DNA of 52,676 nucleotides. Source: Thalassocella blandensis. Its GTDB lineage: Bacteria; Pseudomonadota; Gammaproteobacteria; Pseudomonadales; Cellvibrionaceae. The stretch spans positions 1-52,676 of the forward strand of contig CAMCXE010000003.1 of the NCBI GenBank assembly GCA_945882995.1. Direction: 5' to 3'. Under the pieces are notes generated by a model. That model was given only the letters and a program-made list of their open reading frames with translations. It was not told the origin of the DNA and made no database searches. Positions 1-7,906 of this stretch are shown one piece after another (positions within the stretch are counted from its first letter, which is position 1; every line of letters begins with the position of its first letter). A program made the translations under genes and the position numbers.

Positions 1-1960
1 CATAGATTTTCGCGTTGTCCACGTAGATTGCATTCGCGCCGATGGACTTGATAAAATTGCGGGTATTTTGCGTGAATGTTTTTGTCCAATTGTCGGTGGG
101 GTAAACCATAGCAATTGGAGCCTTCCACGACACCACATCGGCGGAGGTGGCGTCGTAGGAGCCCATCCACAGGGAGTCGCTTTGCGCTGGCCATTCACTC
201 CAGCTTGTGGAAACAAATGTAGGCGTAATATAGGGGGCTACGGCTTGGGTTTTGGTCCGTAAATTCGCTACTAGAGTTTTCAGGTTGTTGGTATTTGCAG
301 CCTGCGGGAACCCGTAGTGCAGGAATTCTTGTTTATACACTTCAGGCCATATTACCGCTAGGTTTGCATTTTTGCCGGGCGCCATGCGCAGGCGCTCCAC
401 CGTAGGTTTATTTGCGGTAGTGGCGCCGGTTGGCAACAACGAATAATTGACAGCGGCGCCGATTGGCAGCGATTGTCCGGATTTTTTTAGGTTGATTATT
501 AGGCGCAGCTGATTATTAGTGCGCAGCAGCTGTATCGCGTCCGGAGCCTCTGCGTTGGGCCAGTTGCGTGAGGAGCCGCAAAACCAAAATAGGCCCTGTA
601 AATCGTTACCTAGCCAAAAAAATGGGCTATAAGCTAATTTTATGTTTTGTTTGTTCTCTAGTGGTATAAAGGCGTCTATGCCGGCTTCGGTCCATTGATG
701 AAAATATTGGAACAGCTTTGGATTTAGCTCAAATTGCAGTCTAATTTCATCCTCCGCGGTGAGCGTGCCTCCAGCAATACTCAGCGACGTATGGTATTCG
801 CCCTCTTTTTCCAGTTTTGAAGTTACAGTGATGTCTATGCCCAAAGGGCTGGAGAGTCGATGATTGATCCAAGAGGCGTTGGCATTTTGCGCGAGCTGGC
901 CGGGTGCTTTTGCGGTGAATGTGTATTCCGCTTGTTTACGCTTTATGAAAATGCTGGTCTTCTGTACCAGCGGAGTTTTGTCTGCGGCAAGAATGGTAGA
1001 TAAGCCGGTGAGCGGCGCTATGGTGACAGTGGAGCGATTCGATCGGAGTAAGAGTGTTTCAAACGGTTTAATGGCACGCGCCTGCGCAATGGTATTTCCT
1101 GCACCTGGGCTATTTAGGCTATTTATTGGCGGGGCAGAATCTTGTTTAATTGCGTCTTGGCTGGTGGTAACTTGTGCTGGTATTTTATCGGGCTGGATAT
1201 TTGTATTTTCACGCCGTGGAGCGGGTTTTATGCTGTCTTCCTCGGGTGGCTGCTGATTAAAGTCTGCGGCAATATCCGCCGCGCTGCGCGCGCAGGGGTA
1301 GATTGTTAAGTCATCCATGAGGCTGCTGCTGAGGCGCGGCCGTCCCCAAGCTTCGTCTCCTACTACAAATGACTCCGCAAGCTCGCGAGGCGCTATGGAT
1401 TTCATCGGATGGGTGAAGGTAGGCTGGCCATCGACATAAAGGCTTAGGCCTTGGGGCGACCACGTCATGGCAAGGTGATGCCAGCTGTTGAGTGGCCAGT
1501 TGATGCTTTTTGCGAGCACCGAATTTTTTGCGCTGATGTCTGGGTTGTCCGTCAATCCCAGTAGCTGGTTAGACTCGAAATATTTGTATAACACTAATTT
1601 GCCGCCGTTTTTTCCTCGGGCATCAAAAAATACATGGAAGCTGCCATCGGAGGCTTGCCAGTCTAATGGTTGTATCCAAAATTCTACAGTGCCTGCCTGA
1701 GCATTTATCCAACTCTGATTTTTAACGGTTAAATGCGCGTAAATGCTGCCTACTCGTAAACTCTTTCCGAATTTTCCATCGGCATAATTTACCAAGCCGC
1801 TCACGCTGGGGAATACCGGTTGGTCGCCAGCAACGCCTTGTGTGGAGCCATCAAAGGGGAAGTATAACGGCGTGCATTCATTGGCTGTGCTGAATTGGGG
1901 AACAACCAATGACACTATTGCTGTAGCCAGTTTTACTCGGGAGGCCAAGGTGTGCTTCAC
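1..1960 (-). CDS. LamG-domain secreted protein with glycoside-hydrolase-like (DUF6067-like) region, partial
   Basis: The minus strand is open from a GTG at 1960 to the window edge, giving 653 codons with no stop, so the C-terminus is missing. The GTG overlaps the TGA of the upstream epimerase gene (GTGA), which implies translational coupling. Residues 1-26 are a signal peptide ending STA. Residues about 30-225 have LamG/concanavalin-A lectin character: WINAQAGTVEFWIQP, then NSWHHLAMTWSPQGLSLYVDG, ending in a SSLMDDLTIY strand. A polar linker follows. From about residue 430 the motif SPFFWLGNDLQGLFWFCGS and the following IQLLR resemble the DUF6067 glycoside-hydrolase-like family. A secreted carbohydrate-binding or carbohydrate-cleaving role fits the polysaccharide locus. 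The LamG call is firm; the hydrolase call is by motif resemblance only, and the catalytic residues may lie beyond the edge. Confidence 0.75.
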   Translation of the reverse strand, partial: MKHTLASRVKLATAIVSLVVPQFSTANECTPLYFPFDGSTQGVAGDQPVFPSVSGLVNYADGKFGKSLRVGSIYAHLTVKNQSWINAQAGTVEFWIQPLDWQASDGSFHVFFDARGKNGGKLVLYKYFESNQLLGLTDNPDISAKNSVLAKSINWPLNSWHHLAMTWSPQGLSLYVDGQPTFTHPMKSIAPRELAESFVVGDEAWGRPRLSSSLMDDLTIYPCARSAADIAADFNQQPPEEDSIKPAPRRENTNIQPDKIPAQVTTSQDAIKQDSAPPINSLNSPGAGNTIAQARAIKPFETLLLRSNRSTVTIAPLTGLSTILAADKTPLVQKTSIFIKRKQAEYTFTAKAPGQLAQNANASWINHRLSSPLGIDITVTSKLEKEGEYHTSLSIAGGTLTAEDEIRLQFELNPKLFQYFHQWTEAGIDAFIPLENKQNIKLAYSPFFWLGNDLQGLFWFCGSSRNWPNAEAPDAIQLLRTNNQLRLIINLKKSGQSLPIGAAVNYSLLPTGATTANKPTVERLRMAPGKNANLAVIWPEVYKQEFLHYGFPQAANTNNLKTLVANLRTKTQAVAPYITPTFVSTSWSEWPAQSDSLWMGSYDATSADVVSWKAPIAMVYPTDNWTKTFTQNTRNFIKSIGANAIYVDNAKIY

Positions 1961-3126
1961 GTTAACGCTTGCTCGGTGGTTTTGAATTCCGTTGTGCCAA
2001 CGAGGAATTCGATAATACGTTTGGTGGTTTGCCCATCGCCAAAGGGGTTTTGTGCGCTTGCCATGCGAGCGTATTGGTCGTTGTGATTTTCCAGCAGTCT
2101 TTGCACTGCGGTGGTTATTTCGTCGAAATTGGTGCCCACTAATTTTATGGTGCCCGCAGCAAGTGCTTCAGGTCGCTCTGTGGTTTCACGCATCACTAAC
2201 ACGGGCTTATTCAGCGAAGGCGCCTCTTCTTGGATTCCTCCGGAGTCTGTCAATATTAAATAGGCGTTACTCATGAGCCAGATGAAGGGCGCATATTCCT
2301 GCGGTGCAATGAGGGCAATATTGTGTCGCCCGCTCAACAGTTGGAATACGGGCGCGCTCACGTTGGGATTTAAGTGTACTGGGTAAACAAAAAGAGTATT
2401 TTGGTTGTGGTCGGCTAAATGAGCTATGGATTTACAGATATCAATAAACCCCTGACCGAAGTTTTCTCGCCGGTGGCCGGTGATGAGAACCATTTTATTT
2501 TCTGGATCGGTTATGCGTGTCACTAATGCTTCACCAAACGTGTCGATCCAATCTTGTTGTGTCAGGTTTTTTTGGATGAGTTGTTGGGCGGTGAGCAAGG
2601 CATCTATAACACTATTGCCAGTAACTTGCGTTAAGTTGGCAGAAACGCCTTCGTTTAGTAGATTGAGTTGCGCTTGTTGGGTGGGGCAAAAATGATATTT
2701 CGCGATTCTTGCCACAAGGCTTCGGTTTGCTTCTTCGGGGAAGGGTGCCTGCATACTGCCGGTGCGTAATCCGGCTTCCACATGGGCTACGGCAATACCC
2801 TCATAAAAAGCCGCGAGGCTGGCGGCAAAACAGGTGCTGGTGTCGCCGTGTACCAAAATAATCTGCGGTTTGAATTCCCGCAGTATGCGCCGCATGCCCA
2901 AGAGTACGGCCGCGGTTACATCGAATAGATCTTGACCGGGCTGCATAATCGCCAAATTAAAATCCACCCGGATGCTAAAAAACTGGGTTACCTGATCGAG
3001 CATTTCGCGATGTTGACCGGTGGAACAAACCGCGGCACTAAATCGATTGTCTGCTTCCAGCGCGCGAATGATAGGGGCCATTTTTATGGCTTCTGGACGA
3101 GTACCAATGACAGAAAGGACGCGCAT
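1957..3126 (-). CDS. wecB: UDP-N-acetylglucosamine 2-epimerase (non-hydrolysing), copy 1
   Basis: This 389-residue protein interconverts UDP-GlcNAc and UDP-ManNAc in the cytoplasm, supplying ManNAc-type sugars for surface polysaccharide. It opens with RVLSVIGTRPEAIKM, the family's N-terminal signature. HVEAGLRTG, ITGHRRENFGQG and DSGGIQEEAPSLNKP follow in the expected order, ending with the MRETTERPE motif. An ATG seven codons upstream (3147) is possible, but starting at 3126 places the conserved RVLSVIGTRPE at the very N-terminus, as in homologues. It is a paralogue of the epimerase at 7907-9040, from which it differs by GHRREN in place of LHRPSN. Its stop overlaps the GTG of the LamG protein. 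A 225-bp gap to the upstream kinase-like gene could hold a separate promoter. Confidence 0.95.
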   Translation of the reverse strand: MRVLSVIGTRPEAIKMAPIIRALEADNRFSAAVCSTGQHREMLDQVTQFFSIRVDFNLAIMQPGQDLFDVTAAVLLGMRRILREFKPQIILVHGDTSTCFAASLAAFYEGIAVAHVEAGLRTGSMQAPFPEEANRSLVARIAKYHFCPTQQAQLNLLNEGVSANLTQVTGNSVIDALLTAQQLIQKNLTQQDWIDTFGEALVTRITDPENKMVLITGHRRENFGQGFIDICKSIAHLADHNQNTLFVYPVHLNPNVSAPVFQLLSGRHNIALIAPQEYAPFIWLMSNAYLILTDSGGIQEEAPSLNKPVLVMRETTERPEALAAGTIKLVGTNFDEITTAVQRLLENHNDQYARMASAQNPFGDGQTTKRIIEFLVGTTEFKTTEQALT

Positions 3127-3158
3127 TCTTAGGTATCCGAAAAACACAATTTACTGGA

Positions 3159-3182
3159 CATTTTCAATCGCTTCTGAAAATG
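3159..3182. other. Small inverted repeat upstream of wecB copy 1
   Basis: CATTTTCA and TGAAAATG form a perfect 8-bp stem with an 8-nt loop, 33 bp upstream of the wecB start. A second palindrome, TATGAC-TTT-GTCATA, lies at 3227-3241. They could be operator-like or a weak transcription end for the kinase-like gene. No regulator is identified. Confidence 0.3.
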
Positions 3183-3351
3183 ATGAGCCCGACTTATTCG
3201 CATGACAGTGGTAATCGACATAGCACTATGACTTTGTCATACACCAGTGTGCTCTCGGCACAGATCCTATTCCGACAAATTACTACACTAATATTTCTGT
3301 AATGTTGCAGATGCCCTGGAGTAAGACGCTGTGTTTGGTCTGGCGAATGCC

Positions 3352-4047
3352 CTAGCGCTGGCGGTTGAGTAGGGTGCCGATAATTTTTTGTGCGTCTATC
3401 AACGACGCCAGCTTTGCTAGGTCCTCTTGTAGTGTTTTTCCGTCATCTACCACAACCAATACGGCGTCCAGATAGGGCAGAAATGCGATTGCATCGTCCT
3501 TCTCAAGTGCTGCGGGCAGGTCGAAAATAATTATTCGAGAGTCATAGCGGGATTTTAGTTGCGCAATCAATTCCTGAGTTTTGGGGTCGGAAAGAATGTC
3601 TGAGGAATCGCTCACCCGGTCGTCGCCCACAAGTAGCGTAAGGCCAGGAATTCCGGGATTAATCAGTACGTTTTCTACCGCGTCTTTGTGTTCCAGTACG
3701 GCAAGTACCGAACCATCTCCGTCAATGCCCATATATTTTTTAATGCAGGGATTATTGAAGTCTAGGTCTACTAATAACGCAGTATGGTTGCGTTCGCGGG
3801 CGAGACTCAACGCTAAATTAATGGCGGTTGTGGTTCTGCCTTCGCCGGAGCGAGCGCTAATGATGCCCAGGGTGCGTGCCTGTATTTTGTCCATTGCACG
3901 TAACACTTGCGTGCGCAGCATATTGTATGCGGCGCTTGCAGGGGTGGTTTCATCTTGAATCAGCAAACGATTGTTGCGCAATACGGTTTCGTCTAATACA
4001 CATTTTCGCGTGACTGTGTAGTTGTTACGACTTTGCATAAATGTCAT
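3352..4047 (-). CDS. CpsD/CapB-type (BY-kinase-like) ATPase with Walker A Lys replaced by Arg
   Basis: This 231-residue cytoplasmic P-loop protein belongs to the family of polysaccharide co-polymerase partners (CpsD, Wzc C-domain, EpsG-like). The pre-domain PASAAYNMLRTQVLRA matches the activator helix of the family. The Walker A motif reads SARSGEGRTT at residues 64-73, so the usual Lys is Arg71 (AGA codon). Walker A' is LLVDLDF (91-97), and Walker B is IIIFDLP with Asp176. There is no C-terminal tyrosine cluster; the protein ends LNRQR. The chosen ATG is 4 bp past the TAA of the GNVR gene. A longer form from 4092 would overlap that gene. The family role is to control chain length through phosphorylation cycles of a tyrosine cluster. 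Lys loss and absence of the cluster suggest a regulatory or degenerate version, which is inference. Confidence 0.85.
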   Translation of the reverse strand: MTFMQSRNNYTVTRKCVLDETVLRNNRLLIQDETTPASAAYNMLRTQVLRAMDKIQARTLGIISARSGEGRTTTAINLALSLARERNHTALLVDLDFNNPCIKKYMGIDGDGSVLAVLEHKDAVENVLINPGIPGLTLLVGDDRVSDSSDILSDPKTQELIAQLKSRYDSRIIIFDLPAALEKDDAIAFLPYLDAVLVVVDDGKTLQEDLAKLASLIDAQKIIGTLLNRQR

Positions 4048-4051
4048 GGTA

Positions 4052-5797
4052 TTAAAGCCCCAGCTTGCGCAATAGTGAATACATAAGAACATCTAGCGGC
4101 CGAAACGCAAAATGCACGATCGTGACTAGAATCAACACTGCAATAATAGCTCCGATCCAAATACTCCATTTGCGACCCGTTTGCGCCCGCAATTCTGACG
4201 CTAGATAAATGTAAGGCACCACCGCGAAGGGTGCGCTGCCGGTTATTTGGCTGAGCGACCTAGGCCCGCGTACGCTGGTGTCAAAAAAATCCATTAAAAA
4301 GGTTACGCCTATGGCAGCCGCTAGGCCCAGCATTAAGCCGGCCACAGCGACTAAGGTACGGTTGGGTTTAATGGGGTCCACGGGTGCCAGTGGCGGCTCA
4401 ATTAAGGTGAATTTTTCACCTTTTTGCTCTTGCTCTAAGGCGTTGGCCAATTTTGCTTGTGTTTGTTTCGCATCGAATTCTTTGTAATTGCGGGTGGCGG
4501 TTTCCAAGTCGCGTAGCAGTGCGCGGTAATCTTGCTCCACCGTGGGTGATTCGCTCAACGATTTTTGTAGCCCTGTGATTTTCTCGGTGAGTTGCGCAAG
4601 TTGTGTTTTCGCCGATTCAATGGAGGCGTCGACACTTTGCAGTTGGGCGGCTAGCTGTATGTAATCTGGGTTATTTGCATTGTTGCGTGCGCCTGAATTG
4701 CTTTTGGGTTCTATTTTTTTAAGCGCCTGGAGTGCGGTATCTATTTTAACGACATCAGGGTGTGACGCGGAATATTTGGCGATGAGCTGGTTGCGTTCGC
4801 TAAGTTTGCGGCGGGTCATTTCGGTTACGAAGCTTTTGTCTTGAATGCTGACGCCTTGGGCGAGCAGTTCGTCGATGGCCCGATTCACGCGGATCACGTC
4901 TGGATGGTCGTCGCCGTACTGGGCTTTTAGTTGTAGGGATTGGTTGAACAGGTACTGCAATTTTTCTTCGGGTGTTAAACCGTTGATGTCGCCAGCCGCC
5001 ATGATGCGTGATGCACCTAGGCGCGCTAACTCGCCCGTTAGGTAGATGTGTCTTTCCTGCAGCGCATCTAATCGACCCCGCGCGTCGCGGTACTCGGTTT
5101 CGGTTCGCTCCAATGAGGAAATGTTGAGCTGCGTATATTCGGGTAGTTCACGGGCGTGTTCGTGTTTGAAGGTGGATATTTTCTGTTCTAGATCTTCGGT
5201 TTTTTTGCGTTCGTCTTCAGCACTTTGAGCGAGAAACTCAACAGTTAGGTTAGACATTTCTTTGCGGGTTTTGAGGTTCTCATTTAGAAATAGACTGGTT
5301 AACTCGTTGGCCACTAATTGCGCCGTGAGTGGCGACGGGTTTTGGTAGGCAATGGTAAATGAAATGGTGGCTAGGGTAGGGCGGCCGCTGCGTGGGTCTA
5401 CTACTTCTGCGGTATTGACTTTGGTTTTAATGTTCTCTTGCATTAAGCGAATAATTTTTTCCAGGGGTTGCGCCGCCCGTTCGTCACTGTATAAATCAAA
5501 TTTTTTGATGATGGTCGTAAGGTTGCTGTATGTCATTGTGCGCTGGGTAATGGATTGAATGCGCTGGTCCGCGTAACTGGTTACGGTGGATCGCACCATA
5601 TCCTGCGGGATTTCCTGTTGTTCGATGAGTATGGTGGACCAAGACGAATAGGTGGGTGGCAAAAATAGTGCGAGCAACAGGCCGATGGCGGCAACCGTCG
5701 ATCCAATAATTAACGCGGGTTTTTTGCGGCGCTGCAATTTGGCCTGAATATCCCGCAGGTCTATGTTGGGTGCTGTTTGCTGAAAGGGCTCGTTCAC
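4052..5797 (-). CDS. Polysaccharide co-polymerase / chain-length determinant (Wzz-GNVR family)
   Basis: This 581-residue inner-membrane protein sets chain length and couples polymerisation to export. It has a cytoplasmic N-terminus, a first membrane segment at about 30-48 (ALIIGSTVAAIGLLLALFL) and a long periplasmic coiled-coil region rich in Glu, Lys and Gln. A GNVR-like region follows (SPTVEQDYRALLRDLETATRN, the Wzz 'EQ.Y..L.R' pattern). A second membrane segment lies at about 475-500, and a third near the C-terminus (IWIGAIIAVLILVTIVHFAF). It starts with GTG at 5797, preceded by GAGAA. It lies 12 bp after the outer-membrane protein gene and 4 bp before the kinase-like gene, so the three are very likely one operon. 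The extra C-terminal membrane segment is longer than in minimal Wzz proteins. Confidence 0.92.
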   Translation of the reverse strand: MNEPFQQTAPNIDLRDIQAKLQRRKKPALIIGSTVAAIGLLLALFLPPTYSSWSTILIEQQEIPQDMVRSTVTSYADQRIQSITQRTMTYSNLTTIIKKFDLYSDERAAQPLEKIIRLMQENIKTKVNTAEVVDPRSGRPTLATISFTIAYQNPSPLTAQLVANELTSLFLNENLKTRKEMSNLTVEFLAQSAEDERKKTEDLEQKISTFKHEHARELPEYTQLNISSLERTETEYRDARGRLDALQERHIYLTGELARLGASRIMAAGDINGLTPEEKLQYLFNQSLQLKAQYGDDHPDVIRVNRAIDELLAQGVSIQDKSFVTEMTRRKLSERNQLIAKYSASHPDVVKIDTALQALKKIEPKSNSGARNNANNPDYIQLAAQLQSVDASIESAKTQLAQLTEKITGLQKSLSESPTVEQDYRALLRDLETATRNYKEFDAKQTQAKLANALEQEQKGEKFTLIEPPLAPVDPIKPNRTLVAVAGLMLGLAAAIGVTFLMDFFDTSVRGPRSLSQITGSAPFAVVPYIYLASELRAQTGRKWSIWIGAIIAVLILVTIVHFAFRPLDVLMYSLLRKLGL

Positions 5798-5809
5798 GGG
5801 TGATTCTCG

Positions 5810-7027
5810 TTAGTTTTTGTGGTCGAAATGCCAGCCAACTGTAATGCCGAGGTAATTGGAATAGGCATTGGATTGTAGGTCTGTGATTTGTTGGTTGATG
5901 TAACGATATTGTGCTAGCACCCGTATGTTTTCGCGGGGCATCCAGCTGATGGAATTAACCAATGTTAAATAATCGGTAGCGTATTCTCGGTAATAGGTGC
6001 TTTCAGGGGTGCGTTTAATGCGCGAGGCACTGCTATCCCAGCGCCATTTTTCGCTATAGGCGTAGCCCAGAGCGGCCTCAGCTTTTTGGGTTTTGTCTAA
6101 TACGGCATTAAAACGCGGCGTTAGATCTTCGCTGGCGGATAATCGCCATTCCCAGCTATTCAACTTGTCGCTGATTTCCAAACTGAACAGGCGACCGTTG
6201 CTAGCAAATTGAACGGGTTGGTTTACGCTCGATAGGGTTGTTGCGGTGCGACGTTTGCCAGCTTTTAGACTGAGCGAAAAAGTTTCAGACAGCTTGATTT
6301 TGCTTGTCAGTGTTGCCGCGTCCGTTGTGGCTACAAGATTTGAAGCGCTCTGGTTAAGTGTGTCGGAATAGCCCGAAATATTCAGCAGGGTTTTTTCCGA
6401 TAGGCTGTATTGCAAACCGGCAGTCGTTACCATCCGATCATAATCATGGTAGGCCGTTAGCGCTTGCGCGGCGTAGTCCACCGCTGTCCAATCAATTTGT
6501 GCGTAGGGCGTTAGGCGCTGTGTAACGTTGTAGCTCAGTTGCGTTCCTAGGTCATTTTGGGCTTGGCCTTGATTGACGGATACGGCTTGGCCGGATTTTT
6601 CGCCCTCGCTAAGCGTGCTGGATTCTAAATATCCGCCGTTGAACCCCCAATGCCCTTGTTCAAAATTAATATCATCCGTGGCGTTTAGGCTTTTGCTGTT
6701 GGCTTCGTATTCTCTATGGTCGGAGAGGCGATTCTCCGTAATGGTGGCGCTTAGGGTTCCGTTATTGCGATCGGTGGTAAACGCTAGGCTTGCGTCCGAG
6801 TTCAAGCGCTGCCCGAATACACTGTGTTCACCGCTGGAGCGCAGTCCAATATTGTTGTCGTGAATTTGGCTTAGGCCAAGATTGGCTGTGTAGGTGTATT
6901 GGGCTGCGCCTGCGGTAGCCGCCTGAAATAGTACGGTTAACCCGGCCAGCACGGTGTAAATGTGGCAGAAAATTGTACGCGTGGGGCCAGTTTGTTTCTG
7001 CGGGTTGAGTACACTTTCGATCTTCAT
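5810..7027 (-). CDS. Outer-membrane beta-barrel protein of exopolysaccharide/PEP-CTERM loci (TIGR03016/EpsL-like)
   Basis: This 405-residue protein has an N-terminal export segment (TVLAGLTVLFQAATAGAAQ). The rest is a string of alternating, amphipathic strands rich in Tyr, Ser, Thr and Asn. The first, YTYTANLGLSQIHDNNI, matches the opening strand of the barrel family found beside exosortases. It ends in YSNYLGITVGWHFDHKN, with aromatic residues in the last strand typical of barrel assembly signals, followed by a short tail. The likely role is outer-membrane passage or anchoring of the polysaccharide, together with the SLBB export protein. It is sited between the export protein gene (122 bp upstream) and the GNVR gene (12 bp downstream). 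Assignment rests on architecture, not on a catalytic motif. Confidence 0.8.
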   Translation of the reverse strand: MKIESVLNPQKQTGPTRTIFCHIYTVLAGLTVLFQAATAGAAQYTYTANLGLSQIHDNNIGLRSSGEHSVFGQRLNSDASLAFTTDRNNGTLSATITENRLSDHREYEANSKSLNATDDINFEQGHWGFNGGYLESSTLSEGEKSGQAVSVNQGQAQNDLGTQLSYNVTQRLTPYAQIDWTAVDYAAQALTAYHDYDRMVTTAGLQYSLSEKTLLNISGYSDTLNQSASNLVATTDAATLTSKIKLSETFSLSLKAGKRRTATTLSSVNQPVQFASNGRLFSLEISDKLNSWEWRLSASEDLTPRFNAVLDKTQKAEAALGYAYSEKWRWDSSASRIKRTPESTYYREYATDYLTLVNSISWMPRENIRVLAQYRYINQQITDLQSNAYSNYLGITVGWHFDHKN

Positions 7028-7149
7028 AAATTAACGCCGCTATGGAGTCGAATTGTAAAATGCGTAAGGAATGTCATGTGTTTTGTCGCACCTATCACTC
7101 TGTCCTGGTGGGCGCAATACGCTTGCGGACTGGAGTTGATAATTGTTGC

Positions 7150-7737
7150 TTAGGGGACAATTAACGTATCGCCATCTTGCAGCATAATATTCTGATCAAT
7201 ATTTTTGCCGCGCTCAATTTGGCCGTAGTTAAATTTTTTCACTTCTTGAGTTTTGCCATTGCGGCGAATGATGTGTATGTCGTCGGCATCGGCATAGGGA
7301 GTGAAGCCGCCGGCTTTGCTGAGTATTTGTAATACGTCCAGTGGTTGGTTCAAAATAAATTCGCCGGGCCTATTTACTTTGCCGAGCACATAAACATTGC
7401 TGCCGGCCACGCCTTTTATGCTGATGTTTACGCTGGGTGCGTTTACGAACTTTGCCAATTTATTTTTAATTTCGTCGCACAGTTGTTGCGTAGTTTTTTG
7501 ATTGGTATCTATAGCCCCAGCCAGTGGCAGGCTGATAAATCCGTCTGGCGCAACCAGTAAATCCCGTGTGAGTTCGGGTTCTTTCCACACCAGTAGTTCA
7601 ATAATATCGCCGGGTTTTAATTGGTAATTGGGAGATGTTGAGTCTGCTACCGCCATGGTTGTATAGCTGTAGCAACAGGCTAGCAGCACGGCTAAAAATC
7701 GTCTGAACGCATGGCGAGAATAGGTGATAACTAACAT
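7150..7737 (-). CDS. Polysaccharide export protein, Wza-like, SLBB domain
   Basis: This 195-residue protein carries an N-terminal signal (RRFLAVLLACCYSYTTMAVA). It then has the poly-export domain, starting YQLKPGDIIELLVWKEPELT, with VAPDGFISLPLAGAI, both canonical. An SLBB domain follows from about residue 115: VYVLGKVNRPGEFIL, LQILSKAGGFTPYAD and ending LQDGDTLIVP. Short single-SLBB forms like this are typical of exosortase-linked loci and are thought to form part of the outer-membrane export channel. The signal region has adjacent cysteines (LLACC), so lipidation is possible, but the classical lipobox fit is poor. It precedes the beta-barrel gene in the same direction. Confidence 0.93.
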   Translation of the reverse strand: MLVITYSRHAFRRFLAVLLACCYSYTTMAVADSTSPNYQLKPGDIIELLVWKEPELTRDLLVAPDGFISLPLAGAIDTNQKTTQQLCDEIKNKLAKFVNAPSVNISIKGVAGSNVYVLGKVNRPGEFILNQPLDVLQILSKAGGFTPYADADDIHIIRRNGKTQEVKKFNYGQIERGKNIDQNIMLQDGDTLIVP

Positions 7738-7860
7738 GGGTTGAACCGGTGGCTGCCTGTTTGTGAAGGCGAGGTTACAGGGCGATTGTGAAACTAATGT
7801 GTCACTTTTGGGGCTGGGACCACCGCTTCAGCTGTAATGTGAATTCGGTTGACTGGTGAG

Positions 7861-7891
7861 GCCGCGCCGCAGGTTCCTGTGGCGGCACGGC
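7861..7891. terminator. GC-rich hairpin downstream of wecB copy 2
   Basis: An imperfect, very GC-rich stem (GCCGcGCCGCAGG against CCTGTGGCGGCACGGC) around a 2-nt loop lies 15 bp beyond the stop of the epimerase gene. No T-run follows on the minus strand. It could slow transcription, protect an mRNA 3' end, or be a REP-type palindrome. Confidence 0.4.
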
Positions 7892-7906
7892 TCGTATGCT
7901 GGGAGT

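Noticed and set aside
864-1700. Plus-strand frames at the left end
   Set aside because: They are antisense to the continuous minus-strand LamG gene, which has a signal peptide and domain motifs.
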